Assembly: GCF_006715785.1 (NCBI RefSeq)
Contig: NZ_VFNX01000001.1
Location: 6,118,001-6,182,000, forward strand
Direction: 5' to 3'
Source: Streptomyces puniciscabiei
Lineage (GTDB): Bacteria > Actinomycetota > Actinomycetes > Streptomycetales > Streptomycetaceae
Length of the DNA: 64,000 nt
The notes beneath the pieces are model-generated. The model was not told the origin of the DNA. It ran no database searches and was given only the letters and a program-made list of their open reading frames with translations. Position 1 is the first letter of the stretch. Each line of letters begins with the position of its first letter. Both the position numbers and the translations under genes were made by a program. This document shows positions 20,802-29,790 of the stretch, one piece after another.

Positions 20802-21818
20802 ATGACCTCCACCTTCCTCTCGGATCAGCGGGGCGAACGGGGTGGACGAAGCGGGCCCGGCGCCGTCCCACCCGCCCCGGCGGCCGACGCCGGCCGGCAG
20901 CGCGCGCGTCGGCGTGCCCTGCACTGGCTCACCGCCGTCGGCCTGCAACTGCCCGCCCTCGTGCTCTTCGGCGCCCTGGTCCTGCTGCCGATCCTGTTCG
21001 CGCTGTACGCGTCCTTCTTCCGCTGGGGCGGCTTCGGGATGCCGTCCGACTACACCGGCACCGACAACTTCAGCCGGCTGCTGCAGGACCCGGTGTTCCT
21101 CGGCGACCTGTGGCGCATGCTGCTGCTGGTCGTGCTGTCGCTGGCGCTGCAACTGCCGTTCGCGCTCGCCATGGCCGTCCTGCTCAACCAGAAGGTGCGC
21201 GGCCGGGCGGTGTACCGGATGCTGTTCTTCGCGCCGTACGTGCTGTCCGAGGCCATCACCGGCGTGCTCTTCGGCATGATCTTCGCCCCGGACCAGGGTC
21301 TGGCCGACCACGTCCTGAAAGCCATCGGCCTCGACGGGCTCGGCGGCCAGTGGTTCGCCGGTACCTCCACCGTCATGGCCACGCTCTTCCTCGTCATGAT
21401 GTGGAAGTACTTCGGCTTCCACATGATGCTCTATCTGGCCGGACTGCAGTCCATACCGGCAGAGTTGACCGAGGCGGCGATCGTCGACGGCGCGAACCCC
21501 TGGCAGCGCTTCCGGCACGTCACCCTGCCGCTGCTCGCGCCCACGCTGCGGATCAGCGTGTTCCTGTCCGTGATCGGGTCGATCCAGCTGTTCGACCTGG
21601 TCTGGGTGGTCACCGCGGGCGGTCCCGACCACCACTCCGAGACGATGGCCGTGACCATGTTCCAGTACGGCTTCAAGCGCTACCAGGTCGGCTACGCCAG
21701 CGCGATCAGCGTGGTCATGTTCGCCATCAGCCTCGTCTTCGCCCTCGCCTACCAGCGGTTCGTCCTGCGCCGCGACCTCGAAGGGGCCACCACGAACATG
21801 AGGGGAGCCGGAGCATGA
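20802..21818 (+). CDS. Sugar ABC transporter permease (MalF-type)
   Basis: 338 residues. A soluble N-terminus of 45 residues is followed by six transmembrane segments, starting LQLPALVLFGALVLLPILFALYA. The EAA loop is TEAAIVDGANPWQRFRHVTLPLLAPTL. The family motif near the third helix is FFAPYVLSEAITGVLFGMIF. It forms the membrane channel with the next protein. The gene follows the binding protein after 8 bases, and its stop overlaps the next start (ATGA at 21815). Confidence 0.9.
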   Translation: MTSTFLSDQRGERGGRSGPGAVPPAPAADAGRQRARRRALHWLTAVGLQLPALVLFGALVLLPILFALYASFFRWGGFGMPSDYTGTDNFSRLLQDPVFLGDLWRMLLLVVLSLALQLPFALAMAVLLNQKVRGRAVYRMLFFAPYVLSEAITGVLFGMIFAPDQGLADHVLKAIGLDGLGGQWFAGTSTVMATLFLVMMWKYFGFHMMLYLAGLQSIPAELTEAAIVDGANPWQRFRHVTLPLLAPTLRISVFLSVIGSIQLFDLVWVVTAGGPDHHSETMAVTMFQYGFKRYQVGYASAISVVMFAISLVFALAYQRFVLRRDLEGATTNMRGAGA

Positions 21819-22645
21819 GTGTCCGCCGCAGGGGTCGTACGCTCCCGCTGCACGTCGTCCTGGTGGCGGTCGGCGCCGTCATGGCCGTACCGCTGCTGTA
21901 CGCGCTGCTCTCCGGCTTCAAGTCCACCGACCAGCTCTCCCGCAACCCGGTCGGGCTGCCCAAGCCGTGGGTGTTCTCCAACTACGGCGACATCCTCGGC
22001 TCGGGCTCCTTCTGGCGGCTGGTCGGCAACAGCACGCTGATCGCGGTCGGTACGACGGTGATCGTCGTCGCGGTCTCGGCGCTGGCCGCGTTCTCCTTCG
22101 CGCGGTTCGCCTTCCGGGGGCGTGAAGCGCTGTTCACGCTGTTCACGATGGGGCTGATGTTCCCGTTCGCGGTGGCGGCGCTGCCGCTGTTCCTGCTGCT
22201 GCGCTCGATGGGCCTGCTGGACAACCCGCTGGGCGTGATCCTGCCGCAGGCCGCGTTCGGGCTGCCGATGACGATCATCATCCTGCGCGGCTTCTTCCGG
22301 CAGATCCCCGGCGAACTGGAGGAGGCGGCCACGCTCGACGGCTGCGGACCGCTCGGCTTCTTCTGGCGGGTGCTGCTGCCGATGGCCCGGCCCGCGCTCG
22401 GCACGGTCTCCGTGCTCGCGGTCGTCACCAGCTGGAACAACTTCTTCCTGCCGCTGCTGGTGTTCACCGACAACACCTGGTGGACCATCCCGATCGGCGT
22501 GCAGCAGTTCCAGGGCCAGTACTCCGCCGACACCGCACGCGTCTTCGCCTACCTCGTCCTCGCCATGGTCCCCGCCCTCGCCTTCTACTCGGTCGCCGAA
22601 CGCCAGCTCGTCGGCGGCCTCACCGCGGGCGCCACCAAGGGCTGA
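21815..22645 (+). CDS. Sugar ABC transporter permease (MalG-type)
   Basis: 276 residues, six transmembrane segments from LHVVLVAVGAVMAVPLLYALLS on. The MalG-like EAA loop reads EEAATLDGCGPLGFFWRVLLPMARPAL, and the C-terminal end VQQFQGQYSADTARVFAYLVLAMVP is typical of carbohydrate importers. ATG 21815 overlaps the stop of the partner permease, which implies a heterodimer made in equal amounts. Expected to work with the binding protein at 19498. Confidence 0.9.
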   Translation: MSVRRRGRTLPLHVVLVAVGAVMAVPLLYALLSGFKSTDQLSRNPVGLPKPWVFSNYGDILGSGSFWRLVGNSTLIAVGTTVIVVAVSALAAFSFARFAFRGREALFTLFTMGLMFPFAVAALPLFLLLRSMGLLDNPLGVILPQAAFGLPMTIIILRGFFRQIPGELEEAATLDGCGPLGFFWRVLLPMARPALGTVSVLAVVTSWNNFFLPLLVFTDNTWWTIPIGVQQFQGQYSADTARVFAYLVLAMVPALAFYSVAERQLVGGLTAGATKG

Positions 22646-22671
22646 CACCCTTCAGAGACAGGAGTCGCACC

Positions 22672-23727
22672 ATGCCCAGCAAGAGCACGCGTCTCAGAGT
22701 CGCCGGGGCCCTCGCGGCCGCCCTCGTCGCCGCCGCACTCGCCGCCCCCGCCGCGCAGGCCACCCCGGCTCACGCACGGCAGCCCACTCTCGCCGACCTG
22801 GCCGAACGCCACGGCCGGTACTTCGGCAGCGCCACCGACAACCCCGAACTCACCGACAGCGCCTACACGAAGATCCTCGGTGGCGAGTTCGACATGATCA
22901 CGCCCGGCAACGGCATGAAGTGGTACGCGACCGAGCCGCAGCAGGGCGTCTTCGACTGGACCGACGGCGACCAGATCGTGAACCTGGCCCGGAGGAACCA
23001 CCAGCGGGTCCGCGCCCACACCCTGGTCTGGCACAGCCAGCTGCCCGACTGGCTCACCTCCCGGCAGTGGACCGCGAGCGAGCTGCGGGCCGTGCTGAAG
23101 AAGCACATCACCACGGAAGTACGGCACTACCGGGGCAAGGTGTACTCCTGGGACGTCGTCAACGAGGCCTTCAACGAGGACGGGACCTATCGCGAGACCC
23201 TCTGGTACAAGACCCTCGGCCCCGGCTACATCGCCGACGCCCTGCGCTGGGCGCACCAGGCCGACCCGCACGCGAAGCTCTACCTGAACGACTACAACAT
23301 CGAGGCGGTCGGCCCGAAGAGCGACGCCTACTACACGCTGGCCAAGGACCTCAGGGCCCGCGGCGTGCCGCTCGACGGCATCGGCTTCCAGACCCATCTG
23401 GCCCTGCAGTACGGCTATCCCACCAGCCTCCAGGACAACCTGCGCCGCTTCTCCGGCCTTGGCCTGGACACCGCCCTCACCGAGGTCGACGTACGGATGC
23501 AGCTGCCGGCGACCGAGGAGAAGCTGGCCGAGCAGGCGAGCTGGTACCGGCAGCTGACCCTGGCCTGCCTGGCGGTGCGCAGGTGCGTCGGCGTGACCAT
23601 CTGGGACTACACCGACAAATACTCCTGGATCCCGGCCGTCTTCCTGGGCGAGGGCGCCGCTCTGCCGTGGGACGAGCAACTGAACCCCAAGCCGGCGTAC
23701 CGGGCACTGCGGGAGGCACTGCGCTAG
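22672..23727 (+). CDS. Secreted endo-1,4-beta-xylanase, glycoside hydrolase family 10
   Basis: 351 residues. A Sec signal peptide (about 35 residues, Ala-rich, cut near AQATPAHA) precedes a single GH10 barrel. The acid/base is Glu165 in WDVVNEAFNE and the nucleophile Glu271 in LTEVDVRM; HTLVWHSQLPDW and GVTIWDYTDKYSW are further GH10 signatures. No carbohydrate-binding module or linker is present, so this is a catalytic-only enzyme cutting xylan to short oligomers. Start ATG 22672 with AGGAG. Only 26 bases from the permease gene, hence probably the last gene of the operon whose transporter takes up its products. Confidence 0.93.
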   Translation: MPSKSTRLRVAGALAAALVAAALAAPAAQATPAHARQPTLADLAERHGRYFGSATDNPELTDSAYTKILGGEFDMITPGNGMKWYATEPQQGVFDWTDGDQIVNLARRNHQRVRAHTLVWHSQLPDWLTSRQWTASELRAVLKKHITTEVRHYRGKVYSWDVVNEAFNEDGTYRETLWYKTLGPGYIADALRWAHQADPHAKLYLNDYNIEAVGPKSDAYYTLAKDLRARGVPLDGIGFQTHLALQYGYPTSLQDNLRRFSGLGLDTALTEVDVRMQLPATEEKLAEQASWYRQLTLACLAVRRCVGVTIWDYTDKYSWIPAVFLGEGAALPWDEQLNPKPAYRALREALR

Positions 23728-23766
23728 CGCCCGGTCACGCCCGGTAGCCATCTCTGGACGCACATC

Positions 23767-23803
23767 GGGGCCGGTGCGCACCTCACCGGGTGCGGCCGGC
23801 CCC
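23767..23803. terminator. Two-part hairpin terminator after the xylanase gene
   Basis: GGGGCCGG (23767-23774) pairs with CCGGCCCC (23796-23803); inside it GCACC (23778-23782) pairs with GGTGC (23789-23793). It lies between convergent genes. Confidence 0.6.
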
Positions 23804-23827
23804 TCGGGTCGTTCGCCCGCGCTCCGC

Positions 23828-24064
23828 TCAGGCGGCGGTCATCACCTGCTCCGCACCGAGCGGGCGGTGCGGAGCGATGATCCGGCCGTCGGGCAGCAGC
23901 TCACCGGTGTCCTCGAAGAGCAGGACGCCGTTGCACAGCAGACTCCATCCCTGCTCCGGGTGGTGCGCCACGAGACGGGCGGACTCCCGGTCGGCGGACT
24001 CGGCTGGCGGACACGGTGGCTGGTGCTGGCACATGGGTGGGATCTTTCGCTCTGTCGTGGTCAT
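23828..24064 (-). CDS. Small conserved actinobacterial protein (DUF5999-like)
   Basis: 78 residues from ATG 24064, which has GGGGGA upstream; ATG 24034 would give 68 residues. The recognisable core is MCQHQPPCPPAESADRE, then HHPEQGWSLLCNGVLLFEDTGELLPDG and IIAPHRPL. The three Cys and several His residues near the start (CQHQPPC, then LLC) hint at metal binding, which is inference. Homologues are common in Streptomyces and of unknown function. Confidence 0.7.
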   Translation of the reverse strand: MTTTERKIPPMCQHQPPCPPAESADRESARLVAHHPEQGWSLLCNGVLLFEDTGELLPDGRIIAPHRPLGAEQVMTAA

Positions 24065-24310
24065 GGCCGTCCCCCGTGGTGATAGTCGGTCGGAACCCAG
24101 TGTTGCCCTCTCGGCGTCATTCCGCAGGGATTTCGCAGCACCGCTTCTCACAGGTTCATGACGCGTCACCCGGGCGGACGGTTCAGTCCAAGTGCACGGT
24201 CACTTCGGATGGTTCGCGGTGGCCGGAACGGGCTAGTCCCTGCAGGCCGGACCCCTGACATGGAGGTACCCCGCCTGCCGGCCGGGCAAGCGGGGTACGC
24301 GGGCGATCGG

Positions 24311-24913
24311 TCAGGCGGCGGGGGAGTCCAGGACGGGCGCGCCGAGCAACGGCAGCGGGGTCGCGCGATGGGTCAGCACCGGCAGCAACTCGGCGACGCG
24401 GAACGGACGGTGCGCCGGTATACCGGGCGGCGCCGGCGCCAGCGGGACGAGCAGATCGGTGTCGGCCGGCTGTCCCTGGGCTCCGTCGGCGGTGATGTCG
24501 CCGTGCAGCCACAGGGTGAGCATGTACAGGTCGGGCACGGACAGCAGCCGGGCCTGGTAGGGCTGTTGCAGCGCCTCGGCCTGCTGCAGGGCGCGCTCGG
24601 TGGAGGGGACGTAGGGGCCCTCGAAGAAGTGTGAGAAGGCCCAGCCGTCGGGGGTCAGCATGGTGTCCGCCGCGGCCACCGCCCGGTCGCCGCAGCGGAT
24701 CAGGAAGCGCCAGCCGGCCAGCCGGGTCGCGGACAGGCCCGGTGCGGTGATGCGCTCCAGTACATGCACGGGCAGCGGCAGTTCGGGTGTCGTCGGCCCC
24801 TGCGCGGCGCGCAGGGAGGGGGTGCGGGCCTCACGGACCGCGGTGGGCGAACCGAGGGCGGTGAGGACGGAACGCAGGGCAGGCGCGGGGGCGGAGGGCA
24901 CGTGCAGCGGCAT
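24311..24913 (-). CDS. Conserved hypothetical protein (Streptomyces)
   Basis: 200 residues. No family that I can name. The first 50 residues are Pro/Ala-rich; the middle (ERITAPGLSATRLAGWRFLIRCGDRAVAAADTMLTPDGWAFSHFFEGPYVPSTERALQ) looks like a compact alpha/beta fold; the end is Pro-rich. No signal peptide or membrane segment. Codon use is strongly coding (G/C third positions), and ATG 24913 follows a GAGAGAGG purine tract. It stands alone, with 246 featureless bases before the DUF5999 gene. Confidence 0.6.
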   Translation of the reverse strand: MPLHVPSAPAPALRSVLTALGSPTAVREARTPSLRAAQGPTTPELPLPVHVLERITAPGLSATRLAGWRFLIRCGDRAVAAADTMLTPDGWAFSHFFEGPYVPSTERALQQAEALQQPYQARLLSVPDLYMLTLWLHGDITADGAQGQPADTDLLVPLAPAPPGIPAHRPFRVAELLPVLTHRATPLPLLGAPVLDSPAA

Positions 24914-25482
24914 GTGGGTCGCCTCTCTCGTACGACAGGCGCAGCGGCGCGAGGAGGGGTGGGGCGGACGGCGCTGTCTGCTCACGGAAGGCCGGAAGGG
25001 TTAAGGCCCAGGTTGGTGAACATGGGTACGGCTCGGCCTGCCGCCCGTCACCGGGACGGCCTGGACACGGCAGGAACCAGGACCGAGGCGTCAACCTTCT
25101 GCCTTGTGGGCGAAGTTTATATGACGCTTGTTCGGCCGTTGTTTCGTCTATCCCATTTCGGGAAGTCGCGCAAGGCGGTAATACGCCGGAGTTTTGCGGG
25201 GCTCCTCCCGTTTCCCGGTCCCTCCGCCGCCGCTGACCTCGGAATACGCGCCGGTAACGGTCGGCCGAATGTCGTCGGCGTTTTTCACGAGGTGCTGCGG
25301 GAACCCGTGGGTGCAGACCGAGGCATGCCCCGTGAATGTGCCGCGGGGAACATTCCGACACAGTAGCGGGTGCCGGGCCCGCGCGGGACGTTATCGATCG
25401 CTTCCACTGGGCATCATCCCCCCTGCACCCGGGAGCCCGGCGGCCGGATCGTCGGCCCGCCCATCCGAGGAGGGACACTTCG
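24914..25482. other. Long intergenic region upstream of the GCS2-type ligase
   Basis: 569 bases without a supported gene. Bases 25110-25200 are clearly AT-richer than the surroundings (GTTTATATGACG, TTGTTTCGTCTATCCC) and are the likely promoter zone for one or both divergent genes. I could not fix a -35/-10 pair with good spacing. Confidence 0.5.
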
Positions 25483-27000
25483 ATGGGGGAGAAGGTCGTG
25501 GCGGGGCGGTTCGACCTGTCCGATCGCCAGCGCTACCGAGAAAAGCTCCAGAAGTGCCTCGCGGGGCTGGAGCGACTGCTGCGGGAGAAGCGGTTCGATC
25601 GTCCGAAGAACCTCATGGGAGTCGAGATCGAATTGAATCTCGCGGGGCCTGACGGCATGCCGAAAATGTTGAACGGGCAGGTACTGGAGCGCATCGCGAG
25701 CCGCGATTTCCAAACAGAACTTGCCATGTTCAACCTGGAAGTCAACATAGCCCCACACCGGTTGGGTGGCCGGGTATTCGACCGGCTCGCCGAGGAACTG
25801 CGAACCTCCCTCGCCTACGCGGACCGCAAGGCGGGCGAGGTGGACGCCGGCATCGTCATGATCGGCATCCTGCCCACGCTCGACCGCGACGACCTGGTCT
25901 CCTCCAACCTCTCCGAGAACGACCGCTACACCCTGCTCAACGACCAGATCGTGGCCGCGCGCGGCGAGGACTTCCGGCTCGACATCGACGGCGTGGAACA
26001 CCTCGTCTGCACCTCCAAGTCGATCGTCCCCGAGGCCGCCTGTACCTCGGTACAGCTGCACCTGCAGGTCACCCCGGCCCGGTTCGCCGACGTGTGGAAC
26101 GCGGCACAGGTGGCCTGCGCCGCGCAGATCGCCGTCGGCGCCAACTCCCCGTTCCTGTTCGGTCACGAACTGTGGCGCGAGTCCCGGCCCCCGCTGTTCC
26201 TGCAGTCCACCGACACCCGCCCACCCGAGCTCCAGGCGCAGGGCGTACGGCCGCGGATCTGGTTCGGCGAGCGGTGGATCAGCTCGGTCCAGGACCTGTT
26301 CGAGGAGAACCTGCGCTACTTCCCCGCCCTGCTGCCCATCTGCGACGACGAGGAGCCGCTGGAGATCATCGAGGCGGGCGGCACACCCAGGCTGGCCGAG
26401 CTGGTGCTGCACAACGGCACGATCTACCGCTGGAACCGGCCGGTGTACGGCATCGCCGACGGCGTCCCGCACCTGAGGGTGGAGAACCGGGTGCTGCCGG
26501 CCGGGCCGACCATCACCGACGTGATCGCCAACGCGGCCTTCTACTACGGCCTGGTCCGCGCCCTGGCCGAGGAGTCCCGCCCGGTGTGGACCCGGCTGCC
26601 CTTCGCCGTGGCCGAGGCCAACTTCGACGCCGCGTGCCGGTACGGCATCGACGCGCGGTTCGTGTGGCCCCGGCGGGGACGCTACGGCGGCACGGGCGAG
26701 GTCGACGCGGTCACCCTGGTCCGCGACGAGCTGCTGCCGCTGGCCTCGGCCGGGCTGGACGCGTGGGGCGTGGAGGCGGCCGACCGCGACCTCTACCTGG
26801 GCGTCATCGAGGAGCGCTGCCGGCGGCGGGTGAACGGGGCGGCCTGGCAGGCGGCCACGTTTCACCGTGCCCTGGAACAAGGGCTGTCCCGTCAGGCGGC
26901 GCTGGCGGCCACGACGCGGCGTTATGCCGAGCTGATGCATGTGGGGGAGCCGGTGCACATGTGGCCGGTGGGGCTGCCGGAGGCGGTGCCCTTGGGATGA
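25483..27000 (+). CDS. Glutamate-cysteine ligase family protein (GCS2)
   Basis: 505 residues. GCS2 signatures: MGVEIELNLAGPDGMPKMLNG (Glu ligands for Mg-ATP), FQTELAMFNLEVNIAP, TSVQLHLQVTPARFADVWNAAQ and VENRVLPAGPTITDVIANAAFYYGL. Such enzymes join glutamate and an amine or cysteine through a gamma-carboxyl phosphate. Streptomyces make mycothiol rather than glutathione, so the real substrate of this common paralogue is unknown. Start ATG 25483 with GAGGAGGGA eight bases upstream. Monocistronic by spacing, though the CPBP gene follows after 120 bases. Confidence 0.85.
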   Translation: MGEKVVAGRFDLSDRQRYREKLQKCLAGLERLLREKRFDRPKNLMGVEIELNLAGPDGMPKMLNGQVLERIASRDFQTELAMFNLEVNIAPHRLGGRVFDRLAEELRTSLAYADRKAGEVDAGIVMIGILPTLDRDDLVSSNLSENDRYTLLNDQIVAARGEDFRLDIDGVEHLVCTSKSIVPEAACTSVQLHLQVTPARFADVWNAAQVACAAQIAVGANSPFLFGHELWRESRPPLFLQSTDTRPPELQAQGVRPRIWFGERWISSVQDLFEENLRYFPALLPICDDEEPLEIIEAGGTPRLAELVLHNGTIYRWNRPVYGIADGVPHLRVENRVLPAGPTITDVIANAAFYYGLVRALAEESRPVWTRLPFAVAEANFDAACRYGIDARFVWPRRGRYGGTGEVDAVTLVRDELLPLASAGLDAWGVEAADRDLYLGVIEERCRRRVNGAAWQAATFHRALEQGLSRQAALAATTRRYAELMHVGEPVHMWPVGLPEAVPLG

Positions 27001-27120
27001 CGGAGGGGTGACGAGATCACGGAGGTGCCGGCCGCCCCGGGCGCGAAGAAAAGGGTGTACGCCCTCCTCACATCTCCTTCTGCGATCCTTGCCGGGCAGA
27101 GGTGGGTCAGTCAGGGGCCC

Positions 27121-27942
27121 ATGAGCCGGATGGAGGCAGGGGTGCAGGTGGAGGCTGACTCGGTGGCCGGTTCCGGGGCGCGGCAGCGCGACCCGCGGCG
27201 CATCCTGCGGGACGAGACGCTGCTCGTCCTGGCGCTGTCGCTGGGAGCGAGCGGGGTCTCCGCGCTGATCAGCTTCATCGGCGCCGTCACCAAGCCGGGC
27301 GGCCTGAAGGACCAGGCGGCCACTCTCAACGCCTCGGCCGCGCCCGGCCGCCCCTGGCTCGACCTGGCCTGGCAGCTGTTCGGCATCGCCACCGCGCTGG
27401 TCCCCGTCGCCCTGGTCGCCCATCTGCTCATCCGCGAGGGCGGCAGCCTGCGCACCCTCGGCTTCGACCGCACCCGGCCCTGGCCGGACCTGGGCCGGGG
27501 TGCCGGGATCGCGGCCGTGATCGGCAGCACCGGGATCGCCTTCTACCTGGCCGCCCGCGGCCTCGGCTTCAACCTCACGGTCGTGCCCGAGGCGCTGCCG
27601 GACGTGTGGTGGAAGTTCCCGGTGCTGATCCTGTCCGCCCTGCAGAACGCGATCCTCGAAGAGGTCATCGTGGTCGGCTATCTGCTGCGCAGACTGGGGC
27701 AGTTGGGCTGGACCCCGGGGACCGCCCTGGTCGCCAGCGCGGTCCTGCGCGGCTCGTACCACCTCTACCAGGGCGTCGGTGGCTTCATCGGCAACATGGT
27801 GATGGGCGTGGTGTTCGTGTACCTGTACCGCCGCTGGGGGCGGGTCGGCCCGCTGGTCGTCGCGCACTCCCTGCTCGACATCGGCGCGTTCGTCGGCTAC
27901 GCCCTGCTCGCGGGCAAGGTGGGCTGGCTGCCGACGGCCTGA
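27121..27942 (+). CDS. CPBP-family intramembrane protease homologue
   Basis: 273 residues, about seven transmembrane segments. Motif 1 is LEEVIVVGYLLRR: the two Glu of EExxxR are kept but the Arg position is Gly. Motif 2 appears as GSYHLYQG and motif 3 as VAHSLLDIGAF (H-x3-D). This is a common actinobacterial variant of the CAAX protease/bacteriocin-processing group; proteolysis is likely but unproved for it. The start is uncertain: ATG 27121 or ATG 27130 fit the end of the charged N-terminus. Confidence 0.78.
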   Translation: MSRMEAGVQVEADSVAGSGARQRDPRRILRDETLLVLALSLGASGVSALISFIGAVTKPGGLKDQAATLNASAAPGRPWLDLAWQLFGIATALVPVALVAHLLIREGGSLRTLGFDRTRPWPDLGRGAGIAAVIGSTGIAFYLAARGLGFNLTVVPEALPDVWWKFPVLILSALQNAILEEVIVVGYLLRRLGQLGWTPGTALVASAVLRGSYHLYQGVGGFIGNMVMGVVFVYLYRRWGRVGPLVVAHSLLDIGAFVGYALLAGKVGWLPTA

Positions 27943-27959
27943 GCACCGGGACCGCCCGC

Positions 27960-28772
27960 TCAGGCGTGCAGTTCGCCCTCGATGACCGTGACCGCGCGGC
28001 CGGTGAGCAGGGTGCGCTCGCCGCGCAGAGCGGTGCGGACCAGGCCGGTGCGGCGGGAGGCCTGCAGCCCGGTGAGGTCGTCGCGGCCCAGGCGGGCGGA
28101 CCAGTGCGGGGCGAGCGCGGTGTGGGCGCTGCCGGTGACCGGGTCCTCGTCGATGCCGACGTTCGGGAAGAAGCAGCGGGAGACGAAGTCGTAGCCGCGG
28201 GACGGGTCGTCGGCGCGGGCGGTGGCGATGATGCCGCGCGTGGAGAAGGCGCCGAGCGCCCTGTGGTCCGGCGCGAGGCCCAGGACCGTCTTCTCGTCGG
28301 CCAGCTCCACCAGCAGGTCCCCCACGTTCGGGCCGGTGTCGAAGGCGGCGACCGGCTCCGCGCCGAGGGCCTCGGCGACCCCGGCCGGGATCTCGGCCGG
28401 GGTGAGCGGGGCCGTCGGGAAGTCGAGGGTGATCGAGCCGTCCGGGGCGGGCGTGGCGATGAGCACGCCGCTGCGGGTGGTGAACCGCACCGGGCCCTCG
28501 TGGGCGCCGGTGGTGTGCAGGACGTGGGCCGTGGCGAGCGTGGCGTGCCCGCACATCGCGACCTCGGCGACGGGCGTGAACCAGCGCAGCGCCCAGTCCG
28601 CCTCGCCGCCCTGGGGCAGCGGGTGGGCGAACGCGGTCTCGGCATGGTTGACCTCCATGGCGACGTTCTGGAGCCAGTCGTCGTCCGGGAAGACGTCGTC
28701 GAGGAGCAGGACCCCGGCCGGGTTGCCGGCGAAGGGGCGGTCGGTGAAGGCGTCCACGATTCGCATGCGCAT
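27960..28772 (-). CDS. PhzF-family isomerase/epimerase
   Basis: 270 residues, the usual length. FTDRPFAGNPAGVLLLDD (N-terminal signature), catalytic Glu45 in NHAETAF, TPVAEVAMCGHATLATAHVL, and the second-half partner DEDPVTGSAHTALAPHW. Members share a diaminopimelate-epimerase-like fold and catalyse proton shifts on small molecules; outside phenazine operons the substrate is usually unknown. No phenazine genes are here. Start ATG 28772 (ATG 28766 two codons on). Converges with the CPBP gene, 17 bases apart. Confidence 0.88.
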   Translation of the reverse strand: MRMRIVDAFTDRPFAGNPAGVLLLDDVFPDDDWLQNVAMEVNHAETAFAHPLPQGGEADWALRWFTPVAEVAMCGHATLATAHVLHTTGAHEGPVRFTTRSGVLIATPAPDGSITLDFPTAPLTPAEIPAGVAEALGAEPVAAFDTGPNVGDLLVELADEKTVLGLAPDHRALGAFSTRGIIATARADDPSRGYDFVSRCFFPNVGIDEDPVTGSAHTALAPHWSARLGRDDLTGLQASRRTGLVRTALRGERTLLTGRAVTVIEGELHA

Positions 28773-28816
28773 GGCGCCGACGCTAGTGCTCCGACGGACG
28801 CCCGCCCAAGGCCAAT

Positions 28817-29260
28817 TCACGAGTTCTGGCACGTTTTCCGCACGGTGGCGGCACGCGGCCGCGCCCACGGGGTGAGTTGGGCGACGCCGAACGACACCTC
28901 CACCACCAGGAACGGCCACAGCACCCCGGGCCCACCGTGCGCCAGCGCGTACGCCTGCCACAGGGAGAACAGGACGCGCGCGGTGCCGTCGAGGAGGCCG
29001 TGCAGGGGAAGGGGCCGGACGACGCGCAGGACGGACCAGACCACCACCACCGAGCCCATCAGGTTGGCGTAGAGGGTCTGCATGGGGGTGAGCGCGGGCA
29101 TGGTCCCGAGGCCGGCCGCCGCGCCGCCGGCCGACAGCAGGCGGTGCACCAGTGCGTACGTCCAGGGCGTCGCGAAACCGGCGGTGATGATCAGGTCGTA
29201 CCAGCCGCTCGTACGGACGAGGCGCAGATAGGACGAGGTGGCAGGGGCGGCAGGGATCAC
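28817..29260 (-). CDS. Four-helix membrane protein, probable target of the divergent MerR regulator
   Basis: 147 residues with four hydrophobic segments (YDLIITAGFATPWTYALVH, MQTLYANLMGSVVVVWSVL, VLFSLWQAYALAHGG, VLWPFLVVEVSFGVAQL). I do not recognise the family; the layout recalls small DoxX-like or DUF4345-like proteins. Start GTG 29260 with GAGGAGC upstream. Its promoter region (29300-29330) has the long spacer and central palindrome of MerR-activated promoters, and the merR gene is divergent, so this is most likely the regulated gene of the pair. Confidence 0.7.
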   Translation of the reverse strand: MIPAAPATSSYLRLVRTSGWYDLIITAGFATPWTYALVHRLLSAGGAAAGLGTMPALTPMQTLYANLMGSVVVVWSVLRVVRPLPLHGLLDGTARVLFSLWQAYALAHGGPGVLWPFLVVEVSFGVAQLTPWARPRAATVRKTCQNS

Positions 29261-29299
29261 CTGGGGGCTCCTCGGGTCGGCTCGCTTGGGCGCCGCCCA

Positions 29300-29330
29300 C
29301 GCTAAACAGTGGAGTACGCTCCAAGGTCAA
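29300..29330 (-). promoter_or_regulatory. MerR-type promoter with 19-base spacer and internal palindrome
   Basis: On the minus strand TTGACC (29325-29330) and TTAGCG (29300-29305) are 19 bases apart. The spacer contains TGGAGTACGCTCCA (29310-29323; arms TGGAG and CTCCA). Over-long spacers with a central palindrome are the rule for promoters that MerR proteins activate by unwinding DNA. Confidence 0.75.
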
Positions 29331-29367
29331 GTCGGCCTGGTCGTGGGGTAGTCGGGGCGGGGGAGTC

Positions 29368-29730
29368 ATGCGCATCGGAGAACTGGCCGCGCGCACGGGG
29401 CTGTCGAAGGACACCCTGCGCTTCTACGAGCGCGTCGGCCTGCTCGACGGCGACCGTCTGCCCAACGGCTACCGCGACTTCCCCCCGGAGACCGTGATCT
29501 GGCTGCGCTACGTCCGCACCGCTCAGGCGCTCGGCTTCACCCTGGCCGAGATCGCCCGGCACGGTGAGGAACTGCGGGAGGCCCCCGACAGCGCCGAGGC
29601 CCTGTCCGCACTGTTCGAGGACAAGATCCGGGTCATCGACGCGCGCATGGCCGAACTGAGCGCACTCCGCGCGGACCTCACCTCGCGTGTCGGCACCGGC
29701 TGCCCGCTGCGAGCGGCTGACCAGCAGTAG
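29368..29730 (+). CDS. MerR-family transcriptional regulator
   Basis: 120 residues. HTH MRIGELAARTGLSKDTLRFYERVGLL, wing RLPNGYRDFPPETVIWLRYVRTAQALGFTLAEI, then a dimerisation helix (residues 75-107). The only Cys is in GTGCPL at the C-terminus, so it lacks the paired or spaced Cys of metal-sensing MerRs; the ligand may be organic. Start ATG 29368 with GGGGGAG. Divergent from the membrane-protein gene that it is expected to activate, while repressing itself from the same site. Confidence 0.87.
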   Translation: MRIGELAARTGLSKDTLRFYERVGLLDGDRLPNGYRDFPPETVIWLRYVRTAQALGFTLAEIARHGEELREAPDSAEALSALFEDKIRVIDARMAELSALRADLTSRVGTGCPLRAADQQ

Positions 29731-29761
29731 CGCCCCGGGCAGCCAACTTTCGGTACGGGGC

Positions 29762-29790
29762 TTGGTATGCGATCGGTTCCGATATATCGT
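29762..29790 (+). promoter_or_regulatory. Promoter of the PadR gene
   Basis: TTGGTA (29762-29767), 17-base spacer, TATCGT (29785-29790). The -10 overlaps a perfect palindrome, which fits autorepression. Confidence 0.5.

Noticed and set aside
25414..28554. 1046-codon open frame on the minus strand across the GCS2 and CPBP genes
   Set aside because: Shadow of two well-supported genes on the plus strand; no recognisable motif and no start signals.
27121..28772. Phenazine biosynthesis because of PhzF
   Set aside because: No other phz gene is nearby; PhzF-like proteins are common outside phenazine pathways.
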